The notes under the pieces are model-generated. The model was not told where the DNA came from. It saw only the letters and a list, made by a program, of their open reading frames with translations, and ran no database searches. From Phycisphaerales bacterium (GTDB lineage: Bacteria > Planctomycetota > UBA1135 > UBA2386), in the NCBI GenBank assembly GCA_020247305.1, contig JADCJE010000033.1:1-49726 (forward strand): 49,726 nt of DNA, read 5' to 3'. Numbering within the stretch: position 1 is the first letter of the stretch; every line of letters begins with the position of its first letter. A program made the translations under genes and the position numbers. Positions 16,964 to 24,514 of the stretch are shown in pieces.

Positions 16964-17680
16964 TCAGCCGCGCTTCTTGAAGCGGAGGAAGTAGTTCTCC
17001 TCCAGCCCCAGCGGCACGACCGCGACGAGGTCGAAGCCGGCGGCCGTGACCTCTGCGACCACCGTCTCGCGACCGCAGCGCACGTGGTCGAGGATCCACT
17101 GCCTGCTCGTGCCTTCGATGCGCTCGAAGTCGACGATGCAGAGCGTGCCACCCGGCTTCAGCGCGCGATGGATCGAGCCCAGCGTCGCGCGCGGGTACTG
17201 GAAGTGGTGGTAGGTGTCGCAGGCGAACACGACGTCGCAACTGCCCGCGGGCAGCGCCACGTCGCGCTCGGCGCCGAGCACGGCGCGCACCTGCGGCTGG
17301 TTGCGCGCCGCGGCGCGTGCGGCGAGCGCGGCGACGAACTTCGGCGCGATCTCGACCGCGTAGCAGACGCCGCCGGCGCCCACGTCGCGGGCGAGGAAGT
17401 CGACGAACACGCCCGTGCCTGCGCCGACGTCGGCGACGGTCATGCCCGGCTGCGCGCCGACGGCGCGCGCGATGGCGCTGCGCTTGGCGAACACCTCGCG
17501 GCTCTCGGCCTCGAAGCGCGCGACCATCGCGTCGACGTCGAGGCGAGGGTTGGTGAAGTCGTCGTTGATGCCGGGGCGCACGCTCTGCTCCCGCTGCGGG
17601 TCGAACGGCGCGGGCGGCGGCGGTTCGCTGGCGCAGGCGGCGAGCGCAGCGGCGAGGGCGATGGGGAGGCGCGGCGTCAT
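16964..17680 (-). CDS. SAM-dependent methyltransferase with lipoprotein signal
   Basis: A 238-residue protein. Residues 1-16 read as a lipoprotein signal ending LAAC (C16), followed by a Pro-rich linker. The rest is a class I methyltransferase: VADVGAGTGVFVDFLAR (motif I), YAVEIAPKF (acidic end of beta2), VFACDTYHHFQYPRATL (motif IV region), ALKPGGTLCIVDFER (motif VI) and SRQWILDHVR. This branch, with DTYHHF and the IVDFER strand, is recurrent in environmental bacteria and its members often carry export signals. The substrate is unknown, and how SAM would be supplied outside the cytoplasm is unexplained. It converges with the selenoprotein gene and diverges from the senB-like gene; the 22-base gap holds a TAGCCT -10-like element seven bases before this ATG. 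Confidence 0.85.
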   Translation of the reverse strand: MTPRLPIALAAALAACASEPPPPAPFDPQREQSVRPGINDDFTNPRLDVDAMVARFEAESREVFAKRSAIARAVGAQPGMTVADVGAGTGVFVDFLARDVGAGGVCYAVEIAPKFVAALAARAAARNQPQVRAVLGAERDVALPAGSCDVVFACDTYHHFQYPRATLGSIHRALKPGGTLCIVDFERIEGTSRQWILDHVRCGRETVVAEVTAAGFDLVAVVPLGLEENYFLRFKKRG

Positions 17681-17687
17681 GGCTGAC

Positions 17688-17693
17688 AGGCTA
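17688..17693 (-). promoter_or_regulatory. -10-like hexamer TAGCCT before the methyltransferase lipoprotein gene
   Basis: TAGCCT on the minus strand ends seven bases before the ATG at 17680. The overlapping CTAG is also where the divergent senB-like gene would need its -10 (TAGCGG on the plus strand, weaker). Confidence 0.4.
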
Positions 17694-17702
17694 GCGGACA
17701 GC

Positions 17703-18719
17703 ATGCGCGCCGTCGTGCTCACGCCCGCCGCGCGCGGCAGCCGCGCCGGCAACCGCACCACCGCGCTGCGCCTGTGCGCCATCCTGCGCCAGCTCGGCTG
17801 GACGGCGCGCGTGCGCACGGCGTGGCAGGACGAACCGTGCGACCTCGTCGTCGCCGTGCACGCCGTGAAGTCGGCGGCCGCCGCACGCGCCGCCGTGGCC
17901 GCGCAGCCGCGCGCCCGGCTCGTCGTCGTGCTCGCCGGCACCGACGTCTACCCGCGCTACGAGCCGACGCCGGACAGCGCGGCGACGCTCGCGGCCGCCG
18001 ATGCGATCGTCGCGCTGCAGCCGCTGGCGCTGGACGCGCTGCCGATGGCGCTGCGCGGCAAGGGGCGCACCATCGTGCAGTCGGCGGCGGCGCCGGCGAT
18101 GTCGCACGGCGCCGCAGTGAACCGCGCCGCCGGCAACCCGGCCGCCGCACACGACCCTGCTCCAGCCAACGCCGCGCCACCCCGGCCGTTCCGCGCCTGC
18201 GTGCTCGCGCACCTGCGGCCGGTGAAGGACCCGTTGTTGCCCGTGCAGGCGCTCGCGCACGTGCCGCCGTCGCCGCCGGTCGAAGTCATCGTCGCCGGCC
18301 GCGCGCTCAGCGACGCGCTGGCGGCGGCGATGACCGCCGCGTGCGCCGCCGAACCGCGCGCGCGGTGGCTCGGCGAACTGCCGCGCCGGCGGGCCCTTGC
18401 CCTGCTCGCCGGCAGCGATGCCTGCATCGTGCCGTCCGCCGCCGAGGGCGGCGCCAACGTCGTCTCCGAAGCGCTCGCCGCCGGCGTGCCGCTGCTGGCG
18501 AGCGACGTGCCGGGCAACACGGCGCTGCTCGGCGCCGACTGGCCGGGGCTGTTCGCCGTCGGCGACGCGGCCGGGCTCGGCCGCCTGCTGGCGCGCGCGG
18601 CCGCCGACGCGCAGTTCCGCGCCGCACTGCGCGCACGCGCCGCAGCGCTGCGCCCGCTCGTCGATCCCGCGCGCGAACGCGCCGCGTGGGCGGCGCTGCT
18701 GCGCGAACTGCCGCGCTGA
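17703..18719 (+). CDS. senB: SenB-like selenosugar synthase (TIGR04348-type glycosyltransferase)
   Basis: A 338-residue GT-B protein that matches the TIGR04348 family, whose characterised member SenB joins a UDP-sugar and selenophosphate to make a selenosugar for selenoneine. Diagnostic stretches in order are GNRTTALRLCAILRQLGW, LVVAVHAVKSA, VVLAGTDVYPRY, LAHLRPVKDPLLPVQAL, RWLGELPRRRALALLA, SAAEGGANVVSEALAAGVPL and DVPGNTALLGADWPGLF. A low-complexity Ala/Asn/Pro insert (about residues 138-158) is unusual. The partners SenA and SenC are not in this window. The ATG at 17703 begins the conserved strand; an in-frame ATG at 17679 would overlap the divergent start. A proximal selenoprotein gene supports a selenium role, which remains an inference. 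Confidence 0.82.
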   Translation: MRAVVLTPAARGSRAGNRTTALRLCAILRQLGWTARVRTAWQDEPCDLVVAVHAVKSAAAARAAVAAQPRARLVVVLAGTDVYPRYEPTPDSAATLAAADAIVALQPLALDALPMALRGKGRTIVQSAAAPAMSHGAAVNRAAGNPAAAHDPAPANAAPPRPFRACVLAHLRPVKDPLLPVQALAHVPPSPPVEVIVAGRALSDALAAAMTAACAAEPRARWLGELPRRRALALLAGSDACIVPSAAEGGANVVSEALAAGVPLLASDVPGNTALLGADWPGLFAVGDAAGLGRLLARAAADAQFRAALRARAAALRPLVDPARERAAWAALLRELPR

Positions 18720-18823
18720 AGGCAGCGCCGGCGCCGGCATCGCCGCGGAATCCCGCCGGCCAACTGCCCCCGGTCGCGCACCTTCTGGTCCGCGGCGGCA
18801 GCATCGACGCCGAGGGACGAGCC

Positions 18824-19093
18824 ATGATCCCACCCACGCCCCCCGACCTCGCCCGCGCGTCGCTGCGCCGGCTCGCGACCCCGCACGCGATCGACTTCGG
18901 CACGCGCCTGCTGCGCAAGGGCCGCGACGGCGTCATCAGCTTCCGCGAGTTCGTCGCCGTTGCGCGCGCGTTCGTCGCCGAACAGCCCGAGGCGAGCGCC
19001 GTCTACCTCGCGACGCTGGTCGCGCTCGACATCGGTCGACCCGACGACGAGTCGGCGATCGGCCACCGGCCGCCGCCGCCGAGCGCGAACTGA
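18824..19093 (+). CDS. Small hypothetical protein (89 residues)
   Basis: The ATG is preceded by GAGGGA six bases away (18812-18817), a good Shine-Dalgarno and unusual for this window. The product begins MIPPTPPDLARASLRRL and contains GRDGVISFREFVAVARAF, which resembles the second half of an EF-hand (D-G-x-I-S-x-x-E-F) but lacks the first acidic ligands. The C-terminus is Pro/Ser-rich. It lies 104 bases after the senB-like gene on the same strand and converges with the FGE remnant. No family was recognised; codon use fits a real gene. Confidence 0.55.
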   Translation: MIPPTPPDLARASLRRLATPHAIDFGTRLLRKGRDGVISFREFVAVARAFVAEQPEASAVYLATLVALDIGRPDDESAIGHRPPPPSAN

Positions 19094-19103
19094 ACGCGGC
19101 GCC

Positions 19104-19880
19104 TCACGGCGCGAGCGATCGGCAGGCGCGCAGGCCGTCGCCGGGCCGTTCGCTGCCGTAGGGGCCGTCGGGATCGCGCGTAAGTTCCGCCACGTTGCCG
19201 TGCATGTCGAAGAAGCCCCAGGCGTTCGGCCGGAACGCTCCGACCGGCGCGTGCACGCCGTGGCCGTCGTTCCATGGCAGGCAGGTCCACTTCGGCGCGA
19301 CCGTCTTGGTCGCGGCGTCGGCGAAGTTGGCGTGGTGTCGCAGTTCTTCCTCCGGCGCGTGCCAAGGCGTCGTCGAGCCGGCGCGACAGGCGTGCTCCCA
19401 CTGCGCCTCGGTCGGCAATTGCAGGCCCGCCCGCTGCAGCACGAGTTCGGCCTGCACGACCGAGACGCGTTCGACCGGATTCGCGTCGGTGATGTTGACG
19501 CCGGCGACGCTGCCGGGACGGAAGTACGTCGCCGGCTGCCGCAGGTCGGGCGCCCACGCCGTCAGCCGGCGCCACTGGCCCTGCGTGAGTTCGTGCCGCG
19601 CCAGCAGGAACGGCGCGAGTTCGACGTCGTGCAGCGCTTCCGCCGGCTCGCGCGCCGGATCGTAGAACGGCGCCGACGGGTCGTCGGCCTGCGAACCCAG
19701 GCGCGCCATGCCGCCGGGCGCCAGCGCGAAGACGATGCCGGTGGCGCTGGCAACCGCGATCGCGCCGTCCGCCGCATGGCGCGGGATCGGCAGCTGGCGC
19801 GGGTCGACCTCGCCGTCCCAAGCGCTGGCGAGATGATGGAATTCCAGCAGGCCGGTGACCGGATTGGGACCGAGCGACAC
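19104..19880 (-). CDS. FGE/SUMF1-domain protein, probably a degraded remnant of a kinase-FGE fusion
   Basis: A 258-residue frame starting at GTG. It aligns with the C-terminal third of the kinase-FGE protein at 46276-48903: the same linker (SLGPNPVTGLLEFHHLASAW here, PIGENPQSGLWEFYDLRSAW there) and then LARHELTQGQWRRL, LPTEAQWEHACRAGSTTPW and GFFDMHGNVAELTRDP. It differs in two ways. The kinase, membrane segment and coiled region are absent, with a stop codon 17-18 codons upstream of the GTG. Near the C-terminus the ~45 residues that should carry the conserved V(R/C)GSS...R motifs are missing, the chain jumping from ERPGDG to GLRACRSL. A one-base change in the CCCC run at 19892-19895 would join it to ATG codons at 19930/19933. 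An active enzyme is unlikely. Confidence 0.6.
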   Translation of the reverse strand: MSLGPNPVTGLLEFHHLASAWDGEVDPRQLPIPRHAADGAIAVASATGIVFALAPGGMARLGSQADDPSAPFYDPAREPAEALHDVELAPFLLARHELTQGQWRRLTAWAPDLRQPATYFRPGSVAGVNITDANPVERVSVVQAELVLQRAGLQLPTEAQWEHACRAGSTTPWHAPEEELRHHANFADAATKTVAPKWTCLPWNDGHGVHAPVGAFRPNAWGFFDMHGNVAELTRDPDGPYGSERPGDGLRACRSLAP

Positions 19881-20117
19881 GAGGTCGAGCGCCCCATGCG
19901 CGGCACGCCGGTGCGCAGGCGCGCCAGCATCATCAGTTCACCGCTCGCTCGCGCGCGAACTGCCCGCCGCGGCCGTCGCGTTGCGCGGCCTTTACTGCCT
20001 CGCCGAGGCCGGCGAAGCGCGCGCGCCCGAACTCGCCGACGAGTTGCAGTTGCTGCTCGCGAGCCTGCGCGAGCAGACGCCGGGCCTGTTCGAGGGCGAG
20101 TAGGTCCGGCGCGCTCC

Positions 20118-21599
20118 CTACGCGATCAGCTCGCGGATCGGCTGCGCGCCTTCGGTGCCGACGAGCCGCTGATCCAAGCCCGCGTGGAAGAACGCGAGGC
20201 GGTTCGGGTCGAGGCCCATCTGCTGCAGGATCGTCGCGTGCAGATGCTTGACGTGGAACGGCTTCTCGACGGCCTTGTAGCCGAGTTCGTCGGTCGCGCC
20301 GACCTTGATGCCGCCCTTGATGCCGCCGCCGGCGAGCCACATGGTGAAGCCCGCCGAGTCGTGGTCGCGGCCGGTGCCCTCCGCGTACTCGGCGGTCGGC
20401 TGGCGGCCGAACTCGCCGCCCCACACGACGATCGTCGAGTCCAGCAGGCCGCGCTGCTTGAGGTCGGTGAGCAGCGCTGCGACCGGCTGGTCAGTGTCGC
20501 CGGCGTGCTTCTCGTGGTTGTGCACGAGGTCGCCGTGCGCGTCCCAGTTGTGGTCGTTGTGGTTGCCGCCCGAGTAGACCTGGATGAAACGCACGCCGCG
20601 CTCGACCAGCCGGCGCGCGAGGATGCACTTGCGGGCGAAGTCCTCGGTGCGCGGGTTGTCGAGGCCGTAGAGCCGCCGGATGTGCGCGGGCTCGTCGGCG
20701 AGGTCGATCGCCTCGGGCGCGTTGGCCTGCATGCGGTAGGCCAGTTCGTAGCTCTGGATGCGCGCCGCGAGGTCGGTGTCGCCGGGCCGCGCGGCGAGGT
20801 GCGCTTCGTTCTGCGCGCGCAGCGCGTCGAGCAGGCGCCGCTGCTCGCGCGGCGTCATGCCGTCGGGCAGCGCGAGGTCGAGGATCGGCTCGCCCGACGG
20901 GCGCAGCACGGTGCCCTGGTAGACCGCGGGCATGTAGCCGCTGTTCCAGTTCTTCGCGCCCGAGATCGGGCCGCCGGACTGGTCGAGCATCACGACGAAG
21001 CCCGGCAGGTCCTGGTTCTCGGTGCCGAGCCCGTAGTTGACCCAGCTGCCCAGGCACGGCGCGCCCGACAGGATCTTGCCGCTGTTCATCATCAGCATCG
21101 CCGAGCCGTGCAGCGGCGAGTCGGCGTACATGCTGTGCACGAAGGCGATGTCGTCGACGCAGCGCGCGACGTGCGGGAACAGGTCGCTGACGTGGTGGCC
21201 GCACTCGCCGTACGGCCGGAAGCGCCACTTGGGACCGACGACGCGGCCCTGGTTCTTGCTGCCGCCGCGGCCCTTGGTGTCGATGTCGATGGTCTTGCCG
21301 TCGAGGCCGTAGAGCTTGGGCTTGTAGTCGAACGTGTCGATCTGGCTCGGGCCGCCGTACATGAACAGGAAGATGCAGGCCTTGGCCTTGGCCGGGTGGT
21401 GCGGGGCCTTCGGCGCGAGCGGACCGGATGGCTCGCCGCTGCCGCCGCTGCTGCTGCCGCCGGCCACGCCGCCGCGCCGCGCGAAGAAGCCGTCGCGCGT
21501 CAGCAGGTCGGTCAGGCCGAGCGAGGCGAAGCCGCCGCCCGCCTGCCAGAGGAACTCGCGGCGCGTGCGCCCACAGAAGCCGTTGCGAATCGAAGCCAT
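20118..21599 (-). CDS. DUF1501 (sulfatase-like) Tat-exported protein
   Basis: A 493-residue DUF1501 protein. The N-terminus TRREFLWQAGGGFASLGL has the twin Arg and hydrophobic stretch of a Tat signal. Family markers are KACIFLFMYGGPSQIDTFD, PHVARCVDDIAFVHSMY, SPLHGSAMLMMNSG, GFVVMLDQSGG, RFIQVYSGGNHNDHNWD, VVWGGEFGR and a GRDHDSAGFTMWLAGGGIKGG close to the end; the fold is related to alkaline phosphatase/sulfatase. These proteins are nearly always encoded beside DUF1549/DUF1553 proteins in planctomycetes, as here (32-base gap). Export in the folded state is inferred; the substrate is not established. Confidence 0.95.
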   Translation of the reverse strand: MASIRNGFCGRTRREFLWQAGGGFASLGLTDLLTRDGFFARRGGVAGGSSSGGSGEPSGPLAPKAPHHPAKAKACIFLFMYGGPSQIDTFDYKPKLYGLDGKTIDIDTKGRGGSKNQGRVVGPKWRFRPYGECGHHVSDLFPHVARCVDDIAFVHSMYADSPLHGSAMLMMNSGKILSGAPCLGSWVNYGLGTENQDLPGFVVMLDQSGGPISGAKNWNSGYMPAVYQGTVLRPSGEPILDLALPDGMTPREQRRLLDALRAQNEAHLAARPGDTDLAARIQSYELAYRMQANAPEAIDLADEPAHIRRLYGLDNPRTEDFARKCILARRLVERGVRFIQVYSGGNHNDHNWDAHGDLVHNHEKHAGDTDQPVAALLTDLKQRGLLDSTIVVWGGEFGRQPTAEYAEGTGRDHDSAGFTMWLAGGGIKGGIKVGATDELGYKAVEKPFHVKHLHATILQQMGLDPNRLAFFHAGLDQRLVGTEGAQPIRELIA

Positions 21600-21631
21600 G
21601 GTCGTTGCGGGGGTCGGTGGCGGCAGCGCCT

Positions 21632-24361
21632 TCAGTCGAGGTAGACGAACTCGTTGGCGTTGAGCAGCACGAGACAGACGCGCTGCAGCGCCTGCGCCTC
21701 GTCGCGGCCGTGGTCGCGGCGCAGGTCGCTCGCCAGCGCCAGCAACCGCCGCTCGTCGTCGGCGCGCGCCGGGCGCTGCGTCACGAGCTGCAGGCCCAGA
21801 CGCACCTGCGCGTCGAGCCCCTGTGCCTGCTGCGCGAGCCGCGCGGCGAACCGCTGCGCCTGCCGCTGCGCGAAGTCGCCGTTGAGCATGGTCAGCGCCT
21901 GCGTCGGCTGCACGGTGGCGAAGCGCACCGGGCAGCTGGCATCGGTGTCGGCGCGGTCGAAGCCGGCGAGCAGCGGCTCGGCCAGCGAGCGTTTGACGTG
22001 CACGTACAGGCTGCGGCGCGCGGCCTGCTCGGGCGGCGAGTCGCCCCAGGCGTCGTCGGGGCGCGAGGCGGTGGCGAGCACGGCCGCCGGCATCGGCGGG
22101 TACACGCTCGGGCCGCCGCGCTCGAGGTTGAGTTCGCCGGTCATCGCCAGGATCGAGTCGCGGATCTCCTCGGCGGTCAGGCGCCGGCGGTCGAAGCGCC
22201 AGAGCGCGTCGTTCTGCGGGTCCGCCGCGGCGGCCTTGTCGTCGAACGTCGACGCCATGCGGTACGTCGCCGACGTCACCAGCAGCTTGTGCAGCGCCTT
22301 CCAGCTCTGGCCGCGCGCCAGCAGCTCGGTCGCCAGCCAGTCGAGCAGTTCGGGATGCGTCGGCTGATCGCCGAGCCGGCCGAAGTCGCTGCTCGAACGC
22401 ACGATGCCGCGGCCGAAGTGGTGCTGGAAGACGCGGTTGGCGGCGACGCGCCACGTCAGCACGTGGTCGGGCCGCGTGATCCACTGCGCCAGCGCGGTGC
22501 GCCGGCCGGAGCTGTGCGGCGTCGGCACGACCTGCGCAGGCGCGCCGCCGCCGGCGAGCGCCGGGAACGCCAGCGGCACCTTGGGGCCCTTGCTGTGGAC
22601 GTTGCCGCGCAGCCGCACGAATGCCTCCGGCCCGTCACCGCCGTGCTCCTGCACCGCGAGCACCTCGACGGTCTCGAAGTCCGGCCGCCGCAGCGCGCGC
22701 AGCTGCGCGAACGCCGGCAGGTCGGCGATCGCCGCCGCCGCCGCGACGCCGCCGGGCAGCTGGAACGCGAGCGCGGCGACCTCGGCGGCGGCGAGCGCGC
22801 GGCCGTGGAACTCGATCTCGTCGAGGTCGCCGACGAAGCCGCGACCACCCGGGTGCATGCGCGCGATCGTCAGGTCCTTCGGCGCGTCCAGGATCTCCCT
22901 GCTGCCCGTCGCCTCGCCGCACAGCGTGCCGTCGACGTACAGCGCGATGCGGCCCGACTGCTGGTCGCGCGTGAAGGCGACGTGGCGCCACTGGCCGTCG
23001 TGGTGGCCGGGACCCGAGGCGACGAAGGTCTCGGGGTCGCCGACGCCGGCGACGACGCGGCCGTCGCTGTGCCACGCGATGCCGAAGTCGCGCACGATGC
23101 CGGGCACCTCGCCGTCGACGAGGCCGGTGCCGGTGAACCAGCGCGTGTCGTTGCCGCTGCCGGCGCCCCGCCGCTCGCTGCGCACGAAGAACGTGATCGA
23201 GAACGAGCCGCCGACGACGCGCGGCACGGTGACGTGGTCGTCGCCGTCGAAGCGCAGCGCCTGCCCGCGCACGCCCGGGACCTGCACCACCTGCCCGCTG
23301 TTGCGGCCGTCCTGGCCGGCGACCTCGTCGATCAGGCGCTCCGCGCTGCCGCGTTCGCCCGTGTAGCTGGCGACGACGTCGGCGATCGCCTTGCCCGCCG
23401 CCGCCATGCGCCCGGCATCGTCCATCGCGTCCCACGCCGCCGTCGCCGCCGCGCGCAGCGCCTTGGTCGCGTCGTCGCGCGCCGCCTCGTAGTCGGCGAG
23501 TTCGCGGGCGAAGCGCTCGCGCGCGCCGTCGACCGGCACGGCGCGGGCGTTCGCCTCCTGTGGCCGCAGGTTCTCGAAGAAGCCGAGGAACGAGTGGTAC
23601 TCCGCCTGCGACAGCGGGTCCCTCTTGTGGTCGTGGCAGCGGGCGCAGCCGAGCGAGAGCGCCAGCATCGTGCGCGCGGCGGTGTCGGCGACGCCATCGA
23701 GGTCGTCGTAGCGGTGCTGCTCGCGGTCGGTCGGCTCGTCGTCCCAGATGCCCAGGCGATGGACGCCGGTGGCGATCAGGTCGGCGACCTTGCCGTCGGG
23801 CAATTCGTCGCCGGCGAGTTGCTTGCGCAGGAACTCGCCGTACGGCATGTCGGCGTTGAGCGCGTCGACGACCCAGTCGCGGTAGCGCCAGATGAACGGC
23901 TTCTTGCGGTCGCGCTCGTAACCGTCGGTCTCGGCGTAGCGCACGCAGTCGAGCCAGTGCTGGGCCCACTTGACGCCGTGCTGCGGCGAGGCGAGCAGGC
24001 GGTCGACGACCTTCTCGTAGGCGTCGGGCGAGGCGTCGGCGACGAAGGCGGCGATCTCGTCGGCCGTCGGCGGCAGGCCGGTGAGGTCGTAGGTGACGCG
24101 GCGCAACAACGTGTGGCGATCGGATTCGCCGGCCGGCATCAGGCCGCGGCGCTCGAGCCCAGCCAGCACGAAGGCGTCCACCGGGTTGCGCACCCAGCCC
24201 GCGGCGTGCACCGCCGGCACGGCGGGCCGCTGCAGCGGACGGTAGGCCCACCACCCGTCCGCAGCGGCCGGCGCGCCGTGCTGGGCCGCGGCGGCGGCGA
24301 GCAACGCGACCGCAGTGGCGGCGGCGCGGAGGGCGGACGCAGGACGCAGGATCGGCAGCAC
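21632..24361 (-). CDS. DUF1549/DUF1553 protein with a LamG-like insert and CxxCH motif
   Basis: A 909-residue secreted protein (GTG start, signal peptide 1-26). After WWAYRPLQRPAVP, the DUF1549 domain spans about residues 55-260 (LLRRVTYDLTGLPPT, ERDRKKPFIWRYRDWVVDAL). It includes CARCHDHK, a CxxCH heme-binding-like motif. A middle region (about 360-530) reads as a LamG/concanavalin-like fold (LRFDGDDHVTVPRVV, GQWRHVAFTRD, GRIALYVDGTLCGEA, DLDEIEFHGRAL). The DUF1553 domain follows (about 600-909: WRVAANRVFQHHFGRGIV, LHKLLVTSATYR, RRRLTAEEIRDSIL, and a C-terminus ending LLNANEFVYLD). It heads the operon with the DUF1501 gene. Such pairs are lineage hallmarks, perhaps acting on complex polysaccharides at the cell surface, but no reaction is proven. 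Confidence 0.95.
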   Translation of the reverse strand: MLPILRPASALRAAATAVALLAAAAAQHGAPAAADGWWAYRPLQRPAVPAVHAAGWVRNPVDAFVLAGLERRGLMPAGESDRHTLLRRVTYDLTGLPPTADEIAAFVADASPDAYEKVVDRLLASPQHGVKWAQHWLDCVRYAETDGYERDRKKPFIWRYRDWVVDALNADMPYGEFLRKQLAGDELPDGKVADLIATGVHRLGIWDDEPTDREQHRYDDLDGVADTAARTMLALSLGCARCHDHKRDPLSQAEYHSFLGFFENLRPQEANARAVPVDGARERFARELADYEAARDDATKALRAAATAAWDAMDDAGRMAAAGKAIADVVASYTGERGSAERLIDEVAGQDGRNSGQVVQVPGVRGQALRFDGDDHVTVPRVVGGSFSITFFVRSERRGAGSGNDTRWFTGTGLVDGEVPGIVRDFGIAWHSDGRVVAGVGDPETFVASGPGHHDGQWRHVAFTRDQQSGRIALYVDGTLCGEATGSREILDAPKDLTIARMHPGGRGFVGDLDEIEFHGRALAAAEVAALAFQLPGGVAAAAAIADLPAFAQLRALRRPDFETVEVLAVQEHGGDGPEAFVRLRGNVHSKGPKVPLAFPALAGGGAPAQVVPTPHSSGRRTALAQWITRPDHVLTWRVAANRVFQHHFGRGIVRSSSDFGRLGDQPTHPELLDWLATELLARGQSWKALHKLLVTSATYRMASTFDDKAAAADPQNDALWRFDRRRLTAEEIRDSILAMTGELNLERGGPSVYPPMPAAVLATASRPDDAWGDSPPEQAARRSLYVHVKRSLAEPLLAGFDRADTDASCPVRFATVQPTQALTMLNGDFAQRQAQRFAARLAQQAQGLDAQVRLGLQLVTQRPARADDERRLLALASDLRRDHGRDEAQALQRVCLVLLNANEFVYLD

Positions 24362-24514
24362 ACCCTAGAGATACTGCGCCGGGGCGACCCGACAACCGGC
24401 GGCCTGTCGCGCTTCCGTCGCATCCGCGCCCCTGCGGACCACCGAACGGTGCCGCGACGCCGCCAGCCGAGTACCTTCTCCCCAACACACCGCCCCGACA
24501 GCCGCCGCGCGGCC

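Noticed and set aside
16698..16994. A 98-codon plus-strand frame overlapping the selenoprotein gene
   Set aside because: Its translation is Arg/Gly-rich with no family resemblance. It is the +1 shadow of the Sec-containing frame, which does match the Rdx family.
19855..20103. An 82-codon plus-strand frame ending ELQLLLASLREQTPGLFEGE
   Set aside because: Its latter half has good codon bias, but it lacks a credible start codon, overlaps the 5' end of the FGE-like frame and matches no known family. The minus strand in the same place is also open (ending at 19933) without a start, so the 237-base gap was left unassigned.
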